Below are positions 1-8,247 of a stretch of DNA of 64,000 nucleotides, piece after piece (position 1 is the stretch's first letter; every line of letters begins with the position of its first letter). A program made the translations under genes and the position numbers. The stretch spans positions 62,001 to 126,000 of the forward strand of contig NZ_PJMB01000007.1 in NCBI RefSeq assembly GCF_002892835.1. The letters are read 5' to 3'. The notes beneath the pieces were generated by a model. It had not been told where the DNA came from and made no database searches. It worked only from the letters and a program-made list of their open reading frames with translations. This DNA is from Arthrobacter sp. AFG7.2. Its GTDB lineage: Bacteria; Actinomycetota; Actinomycetes; Actinomycetales; Micrococcaceae.

Positions 1-203
1 CCTCCTCGGGAGTACGGCTGATGACCCAGCTGGCCCGGCAGTTCGAGGAGGACCCGTCTGTCCGGTACGGCATCACCACCATGTGTGTCGGCCTGGGCAT
101 GGGGGCCACCGTGATCTGGGAAAACCCGCACCATGCCGACTACAGCGGAGCCCGGCCCGGGGATTCCGCAGCCACCGAAACCGTTTCCGAAGGAGCAGCA
201 TGA
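1..203 (+). CDS. fadA: Acetyl-CoA acyltransferase (thiolase), C-terminal end only
   Basis: The gene enters the window from the left; the reading frame is open from base 3 to the TGA at 201-203. About 66 residues are visible. They contain TTMCVGLGMGATVIWE, the C-terminal thiolase motif whose Cys (in a C-x-G context) acts as the general base in thiolytic cleavage of 3-ketoacyl-CoA. The stop overlaps the start of the next gene (ATGA at 200-203), the usual coupling of beta-oxidation FadA and FadB subunits. The remainder of the enzyme, including the acylated nucleophilic Cys, lies outside the window. Family assignment is firm; chain-length specificity cannot be judged. Confidence 0.9.
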   Translation, partial: SSGVRLMTQLARQFEEDPSVRYGITTMCVGLGMGATVIWENPHHADYSGARPGDSAATETVSEGAA

Positions 204-2359
204 GCGCCGCTGATTTCACCGAACTTGCCGATCTCTTTCCCAACGAAACAGTCACGCATTCCTACGTCCGGGACATCCGGCTTCCCGCGCCGGCCGGGAA
301 GCCCAGCCCCGGCACCTTTGCCCTCATCACCCTGGACAACGGCCTGGACCACTCAAAGCCCACCACCCTGGGGCCCAATACCCTGGTGGAACTCGGCACG
401 GTGCTGGAGGGTCTTCGGGACCGGGCCGGCCGGGGTGAGATCGTCGGCGTCGGAGTAACGGGCAAGCCCTATTATCTGGTGGCCGGCGCGGACCTTTCCG
501 CGGTGAAGAACCTGGACAAGCGCGAACACGGGCTGTGGATGGCCCAGTTGGGCCACGACGTTTACGCCACGCTGGCGGACCTGGGCGTGCCCAGCTTCGC
601 CTTCATCAACGGGGCAGCCCTGGGCGGCGGCCTGGAGATTGCCCTGCAGTCCACCTACCGCACAGTTTCCACGGGAGCGGGAGCACTTGCCCTGCCGGAA
701 GCTTTCATTGGCCTGGTGCCCGGCTGGGGCGGCGTCTACATCCTTCCGCGCCTTATCGGCCCGGAGAACGCCGTGAAGGTGATGATCGAAAACCCGCTCA
801 GCAACAACCGGACACTGACCGGACCCCAGGCCTTCGGCCTCGGCATCGCCGACGCAATGTTCGAACCTGCCGATTTCCTGGAGCAGTCCCTCACCTGGGC
901 CGCGCAAGTCATCACGGGCGAGGTGACGGCTGAACGCGCCAACGCCGTCGATCCCGCCGATGCTGCAACCGCCGCACGGTGGGCCGCCGCCATCGAGGCC
1001 GGCCGGGCCTTCGTGGACGCGAAGACGTCCAACGCGGCACCCGCTCCGGGAAAGGTCCTGGACATTCTTGAGGCCAACCGCACCATGAGCCGGGCCGAGT
1101 CCGCTGCCCTGGAATGCGAAACCCTCGCCGACCTGATGCAGACGGACGAGTTCCGTGCCACCGTCTACGCCTTCCTGGATCTCGTCCAGAAACGCTCCAA
1201 GCGGCCTGCCGGTGCCCCGGACCGCAAGCTGGCCCGTCCCGTCACCAAGGTTGGCGTGGTGGGTGCCGGCCTGATGGCCAGCCAGCTGGCGTTGCTGTTC
1301 GCCCGCCAGCTGAAGGTTCCCGTGGTGATGACGGACATCGACCAGGCCCGGGTGGACAAAGGTGTGGGCTACGTCCACGCCGAAGTGGACAAGCTCCTGG
1401 GGAAGAAGCGGATCAGCCAGGACGCCGCCAACCGGACCAAGGCGCTGGTGACAGGTTCAGTTTCCAAGGACGTTTTCGCGGATGCTGACTTTGTGATCGA
1501 AGCCGTTTTCGAAGAGCTGAACGTCAAGAAACAGGTCTTTGCGGAACTAGAGGCAATTGTCTCCCCGGACTGCATCCTGGCCACCAACACCTCCTCGCTG
1601 TCCGTCACCGCCATGGCGGAGGACCTGCAGCACCCGGAGCGCGTGGTGGGCTTCCACTTCTTCAACCCCGTGGCCGTCATGCCGCTCCTGGAAATCGTCC
1701 GCGCCCCGAAGACGGACGACGCCGTGCTGGCCACCGCCTTCGAACTGGCCAAGGGCCTGAAAAAGACGGCGGTGCTGGTCAAGGACGCCGCCGCGTTCGT
1801 GGTCAACAGGATCCTGCTGCGGCTCATGGGCGAGGTGACGGCAGCCTTTGACGAGGGGACCCCCGCTGAGGTGGCGGACAGTGCCCTGCGGCCCATGGGC
1901 CTGCCGATGACTCCCTTCACGCTCGGCGCCATGGTGGGACTGCCCGTGGCCCAGCACGTCCAGGAGTCGCTGCACGCGGCCTTCGGGGAACGCTTCACGG
2001 TGTCCGCCAACCTGCAGAAGCTCATCGACAACGGCGTAAAGAGCCTGTGGGTGACCGGTCCGGACGGATCACAGGAGATCCCGCAGTCCACCCTGGCGCT
2101 GATGTCCTTTGGCACTTCCCCCTCCACCGCGGAGCAGGTGCTGCGGCGTACGCAGGACGCCCTGGCAGAGGAAATCGGGCTGATGCTCTCGGAGGATGTG
2201 GTTGCCGGCCCGGAGGACATCGACCTCTGCATGATCCTGGGCGCCGGCTGGCCCATGTTCCTCGGCGGCATCACCCCCTACCTTGACAGGGTGGGCGCCT
2301 CGGAGCGGGTCAACGGCCGGCGGTTCATGCCGCCGGGAGCGGCGTCCCGCCCGGCATAG
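200..2359 (+). CDS. fadB: 3-hydroxyacyl-CoA dehydrogenase / enoyl-CoA hydratase (FadB-like, 719 aa)
   Basis: Bifunctional alpha subunit of fatty-acid beta-oxidation: it hydrates trans-2-enoyl-CoA and then oxidises the 3-hydroxyacyl-CoA with NAD+. The N-terminal crotonase domain (about residues 20-270) has ALGGGLEIAL and LPEAFIGLVPGWGG, which carry the two glutamates expected in active hydratases. The NAD-binding domain starts near residue 350 with VGVVGAGLMA, and HFFNP near residue 485 supplies the catalytic His of the dehydrogenase. A C-terminal 3HCDH domain follows. I chose the ATG at 200 because it follows AAGGAG and overlaps the thiolase stop; longer versions run back into fadA. It ends directly against the convergent ECF ATPase gene, with no base between the two stop codons. 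Confidence 0.95.
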   Translation: MSAADFTELADLFPNETVTHSYVRDIRLPAPAGKPSPGTFALITLDNGLDHSKPTTLGPNTLVELGTVLEGLRDRAGRGEIVGVGVTGKPYYLVAGADLSAVKNLDKREHGLWMAQLGHDVYATLADLGVPSFAFINGAALGGGLEIALQSTYRTVSTGAGALALPEAFIGLVPGWGGVYILPRLIGPENAVKVMIENPLSNNRTLTGPQAFGLGIADAMFEPADFLEQSLTWAAQVITGEVTAERANAVDPADAATAARWAAAIEAGRAFVDAKTSNAAPAPGKVLDILEANRTMSRAESAALECETLADLMQTDEFRATVYAFLDLVQKRSKRPAGAPDRKLARPVTKVGVVGAGLMASQLALLFARQLKVPVVMTDIDQARVDKGVGYVHAEVDKLLGKKRISQDAANRTKALVTGSVSKDVFADADFVIEAVFEELNVKKQVFAELEAIVSPDCILATNTSSLSVTAMAEDLQHPERVVGFHFFNPVAVMPLLEIVRAPKTDDAVLATAFELAKGLKKTAVLVKDAAAFVVNRILLRLMGEVTAAFDEGTPAEVADSALRPMGLPMTPFTLGAMVGLPVAQHVQESLHAAFGERFTVSANLQKLIDNGVKSLWVTGPDGSQEIPQSTLALMSFGTSPSTAEQVLRRTQDALAEEIGLMLSEDVVAGPEDIDLCMILGAGWPMFLGGITPYLDRVGASERVNGRRFMPPGAASRPA

Positions 2360-3925
2360 TCAGCCGTTCAGCCGGCCGCCGTCGAGCGTTACAACCCGGT
2401 GGGCCGTCGCCCGGGCATAGTCGAGGTCATGGGTGACCAGCACGACGGCGGCGCCCTCCCCTGCCGCGGAACGCACCGCAGCATCGAGCAGGGCAAGGCC
2501 GTCGCCGTCGAGCGCCACCGTGGGTTCGTCCAGGGCGAGGACTGAGGGCTTGCGGGCAAGCACGGTGGCAAGGGCGAGGAGGCGCTGGCCTGACGCCGGC
2601 AGTTCAGCCGGGTGCCGGGGTGCCGCCGCTGCGAGGCCGACGGCGGACAGTGCCGCAAGGGCCCGTGCAGCGGCCTCGCCGGGATGGAACAGGCGGTCCA
2701 GGCCGAACTGCACCTCCCGGAGGACGGTCCGTTCGAACAGCTGGTCGCGGGGTTGCTGGAACAGCAGGCCGACAGAGCGCGCCGTCTCCCCCGCCGGTGC
2801 CCCGGTGATGTCGGTGCCATGGACCAGGACACTGCCGGCGGTGGGCCGCAGCAGCCCGTTGACGTGGCGCAGGAGGGTTGATTTGCCTGCCGCGTTGGGT
2901 CCGGTCACTGCCACGATTTCCCCGGGCCGGACCTTCAGGTCAATGCCGCTCAACACCCCGTGCCCGCGCCGGTCGCTCCCAGTGGCTTCCCGCAGGGCCC
3001 GGCGTCGTCGCCCTGTCCTGTTGGCGGGGCGATAGTCAAAGGAGACGCCGCGAAGCTCCAGCACTGGCGCGCGCGGCACTGTATCCGGCGCCTTTGCCGG
3101 CTGGTGCACGCCCGGCTCCGCTGCCGGCCCGCTGCCCGAAGACCGGATGCCGGACGGCAGCTGCCCCTGGCCCAGCAGCTCAACCGGCGGACCGCTTGCC
3201 GTCACCGTGCCCCGCGCCAGGACAATCCAGGTTTCCGCTGCCAGCAGCGGCGCGTCGACCACCTGGCTGAGGACCACGACGGCGGTGCCACGCCGAACGA
3301 GGTCTTCCACCAGGAGTGCCAGGTCGGCAGCTCCGGCACTGTCCAGTGACGCGAAGGGCTCGTCCATAATCAGCACCTCCGGACCGGAGATGATGGCACA
3401 GCCAATGGCAAGACGGCGCAGCTGGCCGCCGGAAAGCCCGGCGGGATTCCGGTCCAGGAGCTCCGTGAGCTTCAGCAGCGCAGCGGAGTGTTCCACTGCA
3501 GCTTTCATCGCAGGCCGTTCCATTGCTGCGTTCTCGAGGCTGAAGGCGAGTTCCTCCGCCACCGTTGACCGCACCGTGGACAGGACGGCGGCAGGGTCCT
3601 GGGGAACGAAACCCACGTGCCGGCCCCATTCGGCGGGATTGATCCGCGGGTCCTCGCGGCCGCGGAACTGCAGACGCGTTCCTGCGAGCTCAAGGAAGCC
3701 CTCGAGGGTGCCTGCGCCTTCCGGCGGAAGCCAGTCGGCCAGCAACCGTCCCAGTGTGGACTTCCCGCTGCCGGACGGGCCGAGGACAGCGGTCAGCGTC
3801 CCGGGGACCACCTGGAGGTCCACGGCTTCCAGGGCCGGGGCAGCATCGCCGTGGAACGTGAAGCTCCGGATCCCTGCCGACAGGACCGGCCGCGACGTCC
3901 GGATCGTTTGCCCGGTGCCGGCCAT
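2360..3925 (-). CDS. ECF transporter ATPase, two fused nucleotide-binding domains (521 aa)
   Basis: Energy-coupling module of an ECF vitamin/nutrient importer, with both ATPases in one chain. NBD1: Walker A GPSGSGKS near residue 49, signature LSGGQ near 164, Walker B LIMDEPFASLD. NBD2: Walker A GPNAAGKS near 342 and Walker B LALDEPTVALD near 465, but the signature reads LPASGQ rather than LSGGQ, so the two ATP sites may be unequal. A Pro/Ala-rich linker joins the halves. The ATG at 3925 lies 3 bp after the EcfT stop, so the two are co-transcribed and probably translationally coupled. With the T and S genes upstream this forms a complete ECF system. The substrate is unknown; the nearby nucleoside hydrolase suggests a nucleoside or a related compound (inference). 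Confidence 0.92.
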   Translation of the reverse strand: MAGTGQTIRTSRPVLSAGIRSFTFHGDAAPALEAVDLQVVPGTLTAVLGPSGSGKSTLGRLLADWLPPEGAGTLEGFLELAGTRLQFRGREDPRINPAEWGRHVGFVPQDPAAVLSTVRSTVAEELAFSLENAAMERPAMKAAVEHSAALLKLTELLDRNPAGLSGGQLRRLAIGCAIISGPEVLIMDEPFASLDSAGAADLALLVEDLVRRGTAVVVLSQVVDAPLLAAETWIVLARGTVTASGPPVELLGQGQLPSGIRSSGSGPAAEPGVHQPAKAPDTVPRAPVLELRGVSFDYRPANRTGRRRRALREATGSDRRGHGVLSGIDLKVRPGEIVAVTGPNAAGKSTLLRHVNGLLRPTAGSVLVHGTDITGAPAGETARSVGLLFQQPRDQLFERTVLREVQFGLDRLFHPGEAAARALAALSAVGLAAAAPRHPAELPASGQRLLALATVLARKPSVLALDEPTVALDGDGLALLDAAVRSAAGEGAAVVLVTHDLDYARATAHRVVTLDGGRLNG

Positions 3926-3928
3926 GCC

Positions 3929-4672
3929 TTAGCCTCCCGCCCGGGACAGCCAGAGCCGCGCCGCAACCGCGGCTCCGGCGGACACTGCCAGGACAGCCCG
4001 CAGCACGCGCTGGCGCCCAGAGTCCGGCACCTCCCGGTAGCTGGTCCGCGGCCCGGGATTGCTGAAGCCGCGTGACTCAAGTGCCGCTGTCCGTGTTCCC
4101 GCATCCTCAATCAGGGACAGGACCAAAGGAACCGCCTGCAGCCGGAAGGCAGCTGCCCGGTGCAGCAGCCCCGGGCGGATCACCAGACCGCGCGATTCCT
4201 GGGCCTGCCGGATCCGTTCCACCCGGGCTGCGATGGCCGGCAGCAGGGTGAGGGTGGATGCCAGCACGAACGCGAACCGTCCGTGCACCCCGCGGGCGGA
4301 CAAAGCAGCCACGAGGTCCGGAACGCTGACGCTGAACGAAAACACCAGGAGGGCAAGGACCACGGCCCCCAGCTGAGCCGCCCTTTCGAAGGCGAAGGCA
4401 AGCCCCTCCATGGTCACCCGGGCCGGTCCCCACTGTCCCAGGACGGTCCGCCCCTCGGGAAAGAACAGCCCGTGCACCATCAGCAGCGACAAGCCCAGCG
4501 GGAGCAGCACAACAGCGGCGGCCGGCAGCAGCCTCCGTGCCGTACCGACCCGGACGGACACGGCGAGGGCGGCCCCCATGACGGCGACGGACAGCGGCCA
4601 GCTGGCTGCCGCCGTCGTTACCACTGCCGTGCTGCCGGCGGCGGCAAGGGAGGTCAGCGGGTGCAGGCGCAT
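3929..4672 (-). CDS. ECF transporter transmembrane protein EcfT (247 aa)
   Basis: Membrane scaffold that links the ATPases to the substrate-binding S component. Several hydrophobic helices are followed by the cytoplasmic coupling helices, seen as two Ser-Arg-Gly motifs (QESRGLVI and ALESRGFS), the equivalents of the Ala-Arg-Gly/Ser motifs by which EcfT contacts the ATPases. I chose ATG 4672 (MRLHPLTSL) because an upstream extension would overlap the S-component gene and is hydrophilic and Arg-rich, unlike the family. It starts 10 bp after the S-component stop and ends 3 bp before the ATPase start, so the genes form an S-T-A operon. Confidence 0.9.
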   Translation of the reverse strand: MRLHPLTSLAAAGSTAVVTTAAASWPLSVAVMGAALAVSVRVGTARRLLPAAAVVLLPLGLSLLMVHGLFFPEGRTVLGQWGPARVTMEGLAFAFERAAQLGAVVLALLVFSFSVSVPDLVAALSARGVHGRFAFVLASTLTLLPAIAARVERIRQAQESRGLVIRPGLLHRAAAFRLQAVPLVLSLIEDAGTRTAALESRGFSNPGPRTSYREVPDSGRQRVLRAVLAVSAGAAVAARLWLSRAGG

Positions 4673-4682
4673 CGTCGGGTTG

Positions 4683-5501
4683 TCAGCAGCCCTGTTTGGG
4701 CGCTTGGCCCGCAAGCACCCGGTACCGGCGGATGAACGGAAACTGAAGGCGCGCACGGCCGGGAAGGGCGTAGACCAGGATGGCAACCACGGTGAAGACG
4801 ATTGCCTTGTCCATGGGATCGGAAATCAGGGCCTGCTTCGTGATGGCCGCCAGGAGCGTGTCGCCCATTGACCTGAAGGCACTGACAATGGCACCCGTGG
4901 CCACGCCGGATGTCCCGCCGAAGACGAATGCCGCCACCGGAGCGGACACCACGCCGCCGATAATCCCGGTGAGGAAGCCGGCCACGGGCGCGAGGTAGAA
5001 GCGGCGGAACATCCCGTGGCGTGCGGCGAGTCCAGCCAGGCAGCCGATCAGGGCGGCACCGGCCGCGAAGGGCAGGACCGTGGGGTTGAAGAAGGACCAG
5101 ACGATGCTGCTGAGCGCTCCTGTTGCGGCGCCGGCTGCCGGTCCTGCCAGCACCGCGATCAGGACGGTGCCGATCGCGTCCAGGTAGAACGGGACCAGGG
5201 TGCTGCCCACGAACTGTCCGAGCACGATGTTCAGGACCAGCGCCACGGGGATCAGCACTACCGTGGAGGCCGGCAGCGTCGGCAGGACGGCCACGATCAG
5301 CAGGATGGCACCGGCCAGGAATCCGGACAACGCGATAAGGGCGGACGCGCTGCCCGGGCCCCCGGTGATGTCAGCCGGCTGGTTGAGGACCAGGTAGATG
5401 TAGGTGCCGGCAATGGCCACCGCCCCCAGGATTTCGAGCAGCCGGCGCTTGCGGGCCGCTGCCGGGGCCGGGGACGGGAGCGTCAGGGAGGGCGATGACA
5501 T
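4683..5501 (-). CDS. ECF transporter S component (substrate-binding membrane protein, 272 aa)
   Basis: Predicted substrate-specificity subunit of the ECF importer. The chain is almost wholly hydrophobic, with roughly six to eight membrane segments after a short basic N-terminus (ARKRRLLE). The pattern of Gly/Ala-rich helices around FYLDAIGTVLIAVLAGP and GFLTGIIGGVVSAPVAAFVF fits unassigned ECF S components. It lacks motifs that would identify a known vitamin. ATG 5501 follows an AAGGAA ribosome-binding site. It sits between a nucleoside hydrolase gene and the ecfT/ATPase genes on the same strand, so a nucleoside-like substrate is a reasonable guess, unproven. Confidence 0.85.
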   Translation of the reverse strand: MSSPSLTLPSPAPAAARKRRLLEILGAVAIAGTYIYLVLNQPADITGGPGSASALIALSGFLAGAILLIVAVLPTLPASTVVLIPVALVLNIVLGQFVGSTLVPFYLDAIGTVLIAVLAGPAAGAATGALSSIVWSFFNPTVLPFAAGAALIGCLAGLAARHGMFRRFYLAPVAGFLTGIIGGVVSAPVAAFVFGGTSGVATGAIVSAFRSMGDTLLAAITKQALISDPMDKAIVFTVVAILVYALPGRARLQFPFIRRYRVLAGQAPKQGC

Positions 5502-5664
5502 GGGGGTTCCTTCGGGGTGAGCGCGGAAGGCCCGGGATCCCGGGCCGATGGAACGCTGCTTATGTCACCTCGGCAGCTGCCGCCAGGCAGCTGCGCCTGT
5601 CCGGTCCGCGGACTATTCTACCGCTGCCAGGCAGGCACCATGGCGAAGGGTTGAGGCGTAGCGG
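5502..5664 (-). promoter_or_regulatory. Structured leader upstream of the ECF S-component gene
   Basis: This 163-bp gap within the operon holds, in minus-strand order: a TAGAAT -10-like hexamer (5620-5615), two adjacent hairpins (5584-5599 and 5571-5582, both built around GCAGCTGC), and an 18-bp perfect palindrome GGCCCGGGATCCCGGGCC (5529-5546) about 28 bp before the start codon. It could be a secondary promoter with a protein-binding palindrome or a structured RNA leader. I recognised no known riboswitch consensus (TPP, FMN, cobalamin, preQ1). Confidence 0.45.
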
Positions 5665-6690
5665 TCAGCCGACGCGCCGGGCCAGGGCGCCGACGGCGGA
5701 CACCAGTTCCCGGAAAGCGGCTTCAGGATGGTTCGTCGACACCACGCGGGCATTGGGCGGCTGTCCCCAGAGGCCCCGGAAATCGGCCACGGTGGTGCCC
5801 ATGAGCATCCGGGAGCCGGTCTCCACGTCAACGGTTGCGGGCCGGGCCTGGAATTCAAGGGTGCCTGCAGCCACGCCTGCGGCGAAGAAATCATGGACAT
5901 GGGCCAGGTACCCCTGGTCGTAGTGCCGGTGGAACTCGAAATAGAACCGCAGGGCATCGGACAGGTGCCGGACCAGGGTATTGTCCGAGGTGCTGCGCCG
6001 GCCCTCCGGCTGTTCCGGCAGCACCAGTTCCGGAACATCCGCGCCGGCCGCTTCCGCCAACTGCCGGACGTGGGCGGGGTGCAGTTCCATCCGCTCGGTG
6101 CTGTCCAGCGAGCAGACAATGGGAAGTTTTTCCAAAGGCTGGCCCTGGAAGGCGGCGTAGACTTCCTTGGCGGCGTGCGGGTCCACATGGGTGTTCCACT
6201 CGGCGGTGGGCGTGGTGTTTCCCTGGTGGTAGAAGCTGCCGCCCATGATCACCACCTTGGCCAGCAGTTCCGGCAGTTTTGGTTCCTGTCGCAGGGCCAG
6301 CGCGAAGTTGGTCAGTGGAGCGGTGATGAGTGCCGTGAGCTCGCCCGGCCGGTTGCGTGCGTGTTCAACCCACAGGTCGACGGCGTTCCGCGCCGAGACT
6401 TTGCCGGCCGGTTGGGGCAGGACCGCGTAGCCGACGCCCTGGGGCCCGTGCGTCTCCGGGGTTGTGAGGAGCGGTATGGCCAGTGGCCCGCATGCACCCA
6501 CGGCCACTTCGACTCCGGGCCGGCCGCAGAGTTCCAGCAATGCCAGGGTGTTGAGCGCAACCTGGTCCACATCCACGTTTCCGGGGGTTGCTGTGACTGA
6601 CACAAACTCGGTGTCCGGCAGTGCGGCAAGGTAGGTGAGGGCCAGGGCATCGTCGATGCCCGTGTCCACGTCGATCAGGAAGGCTGTCAT
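5665..6690 (-). CDS. Nucleoside hydrolase, IunH/RihA family (341 aa)
   Basis: Hydrolyses the N-glycosidic bond of ribonucleosides, giving free base and ribose for salvage. The N-terminal Ca2+-binding Asp cluster DVDTGIDDALAL (residues about 7-18) is the family hallmark. VIMGGSFYHQGN near residue 150 and the NTHVDPHAAKEVY segment complete the active site. Length is close to the usual 310-340. It starts 9 bp after the aldo/keto reductase stop and lies 163 bp upstream of the ECF S-component gene, so import and cleavage of a nucleoside may be linked. Base specificity cannot be told from sequence. Confidence 0.92.
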   Translation of the reverse strand: MTAFLIDVDTGIDDALALTYLAALPDTEFVSVTATPGNVDVDQVALNTLALLELCGRPGVEVAVGACGPLAIPLLTTPETHGPQGVGYAVLPQPAGKVSARNAVDLWVEHARNRPGELTALITAPLTNFALALRQEPKLPELLAKVVIMGGSFYHQGNTTPTAEWNTHVDPHAAKEVYAAFQGQPLEKLPIVCSLDSTERMELHPAHVRQLAEAAGADVPELVLPEQPEGRRSTSDNTLVRHLSDALRFYFEFHRHYDQGYLAHVHDFFAAGVAAGTLEFQARPATVDVETGSRMLMGTTVADFRGLWGQPPNARVVSTNHPEAAFRELVSAVGALARRVG

Positions 6691-6699
6691 TCCCGGCTT

Positions 6700-7677
6700 C
6701 TAGAACAGGGCAACTTTGGGCACGGCAGGGAAGATGCTGTCCAGCTCCGCAAGGTCCTTTTCGGAGGGCAACCAGTCGGCTGATTCGGCGTTCTGGCGGA
6801 CCTGCTCCGGCCTGGTGGCGCCGGCAATGACGCTGGCCACCGAGGGCTGGGCCGCGAGCCATGAGAAAGCCACCTGGATCTCGGTCAGGCCGCGTTCGCT
6901 GGCAAAGGTGCTGAATCTGCCGAGCTGGTCCCAGTCTGCGTCGTGGATCAGGTGCGTGCGGGTGTGGCTGAGCCGGGAGCCGTCCGGGGCGTGGCCGGGC
7001 GCGTACTTGCCCGTCAGCAGGCCATTGGCGAGGGGGAAGTACGGCAGGACGCCGAGGCCGAATTCCGCTGCGGCCGGCGTTACCTCAAGCTCGGCCCGCC
7101 GGTCCAGGAGGTTGTAGTGGTTCTGGGTGGAGATAAAGCGGGCGCTGCCCAGTTCACGGGCCACATACTCCGCCTGGGCGATCTGCCAGCCGGACCGGTT
7201 TGAGTGCCCGATGTAGCGGACCTTGCCGCTGCCGACGAGGGTGTCCAGCGCGGACAGGGTTTCGTCGATGGGGGTCAGCGGATCCGGGGTGTGGAACTGG
7301 TAGAGGTCGATCCAGTCCGTGCCCAGCCTCCGCAGTGAAGCCTCCACCGCCTGGATGATGTAGCGGCGCGAGCCACGCGCGCCGAAGTCCGGGCCGCTGG
7401 CCCCCTTCATGTCCATGCCGAACTTGGTGGCTACGACGACGTCGGCCCGCTTGTTTCCGAGCGCCCTGCCGAGCATCGTCTCGCTGAGTCCGGGCTCCCT
7501 GCCGTAGGTATCGGCGACGTCGAACAGGGTGATCCCGGCGTCCACTGCCGCGTGCACCACGGCGTCGGTGGCCTCCTGCGATTCGGTGACAGTGTGGGCC
7601 CGGCCCAGGTTGTTGCAGCCCAGGCCGACGGTGGAGACAGTCAGGCCGGATTTTCCGACGCGGCGGTAAGTGGTCAC
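6700..7677 (-). CDS. Aldo/keto reductase (325 aa)
   Basis: NAD(P)H-dependent oxidoreductase of the AKR superfamily (TIM barrel). Visible features: the N-terminal YRRVGKSGLTVSTVGLGCNNLG, the catalytic region FDVADTYGREPGLSETMLGRAL with Asp and Tyr, the Lys in VVVATKFGMD, and the C-terminal cofactor segment VIAGATRPEQVRQNAES. The start is a GTG at 7677; the length is normal. It is first in a tightly spaced run with the nucleoside hydrolase (9 bp), so the product may act on a sugar or aldehyde from nucleoside breakdown (inference). Its substrate is not predictable from sequence. Confidence 0.92.
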   Translation of the reverse strand: MTTYRRVGKSGLTVSTVGLGCNNLGRAHTVTESQEATDAVVHAAVDAGITLFDVADTYGREPGLSETMLGRALGNKRADVVVATKFGMDMKGASGPDFGARGSRRYIIQAVEASLRRLGTDWIDLYQFHTPDPLTPIDETLSALDTLVGSGKVRYIGHSNRSGWQIAQAEYVARELGSARFISTQNHYNLLDRRAELEVTPAAAEFGLGVLPYFPLANGLLTGKYAPGHAPDGSRLSHTRTHLIHDADWDQLGRFSTFASERGLTEIQVAFSWLAAQPSVASVIAGATRPEQVRQNAESADWLPSEKDLAELDSIFPAVPKVALF

Positions 7678-7686
7678 GGACGCTCC

Positions 7687-8247
7687 TTAGAGGCTGAAGC
7701 TGTTGGCGGGCTTTGCTGAGTGCTTGAGCTTGAAGTTCTGCGGGTCGCTGAACGGTGCTGCGCCGATGCTGAGTTTGGTGAAGTCCAGGTCATCGCCGCG
7801 GGCGCAGATTTTGATGGCGGCAACTGCCTTGTTCACGTCAGGGCACAGGCAGAAGATGTTGAGCTTGTAGTCAGTGAATTCAGAGCGCTCAACCGTGCCC
7901 AGCCCGCGCCAGGCGAGATGACTGATCAAGGCGTCCGTTGCCTTCCCTTCCAGGTAGCGGTCCCTGTCGGTGCCCTCCCGGGTTTTCAGTGCAAACTGGG
8001 CCACGACCCAGAACTGTTCCTCGTCCGGAATTTCTGCGTAGCCGTCCTCGTCGCACTGGACGGCAAAGGCATCCAGGAGGCTCTCCGCGGCTTCGGCTGT
8101 GGCGACGTCAGTCTCCTCGGTCGTGCTCTGGTGCCCCACAGCGCCGTAGTTCATAACGAACTGGCCGTAGTCCTCGTCATACCAGGCCTCCCGGAAGTGG
8201 AGGCTGCCCTCGTCGTCGCGTTTGTAGACCCTGACAATTCCGCTCAT
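7687..8247 (-). CDS. Conserved protein of unknown function (186 aa)
   Basis: I do not recognise a named domain. The protein begins [22 protein letters not shown], is acidic in its first half, and has a Cys-containing CLCPDVNKAVAAIKICARG near the end and a basic C-terminal tail. There is no signal peptide or membrane segment. I chose ATG 8247 because it overlaps the stop of the DUF402 gene (ATGA, 8244-8247), so it is the third gene of a translationally coupled dxs-DUF402-unknown chain. The start seven codons upstream has no such support. Small size and coupling suggest an accessory soluble protein; its function is unknown. Confidence 0.8.
   Translation of the reverse strand: MSGIVRVYKRDDEGSLHFREAWYDEDYGQFVMNYGAVGHQSTTEETDVATAEAAESLLDAFAVQCDEDGYAEIPDEEQFWVVAQFALKTREGTDRDRYLEGKATDALISHLAWRGLGTVERSEFTDYKLNIFCLCPDVNKAVAAIKICARGDDLDFTKLSIGAAPFSDPQNFKLKHSAKPANSFSL

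Noticed and set aside
353..1378. 341-codon minus-strand frame opposite fadB
   Set aside because: Antisense artefact; His/Gly-rich with no family features.
5502..5664. Known riboswitch (TPP, FMN, cobalamin, preQ1) before the ECF genes
   Set aside because: None of the conserved core strings of these classes could be found; only palindromes and hairpins are visible.
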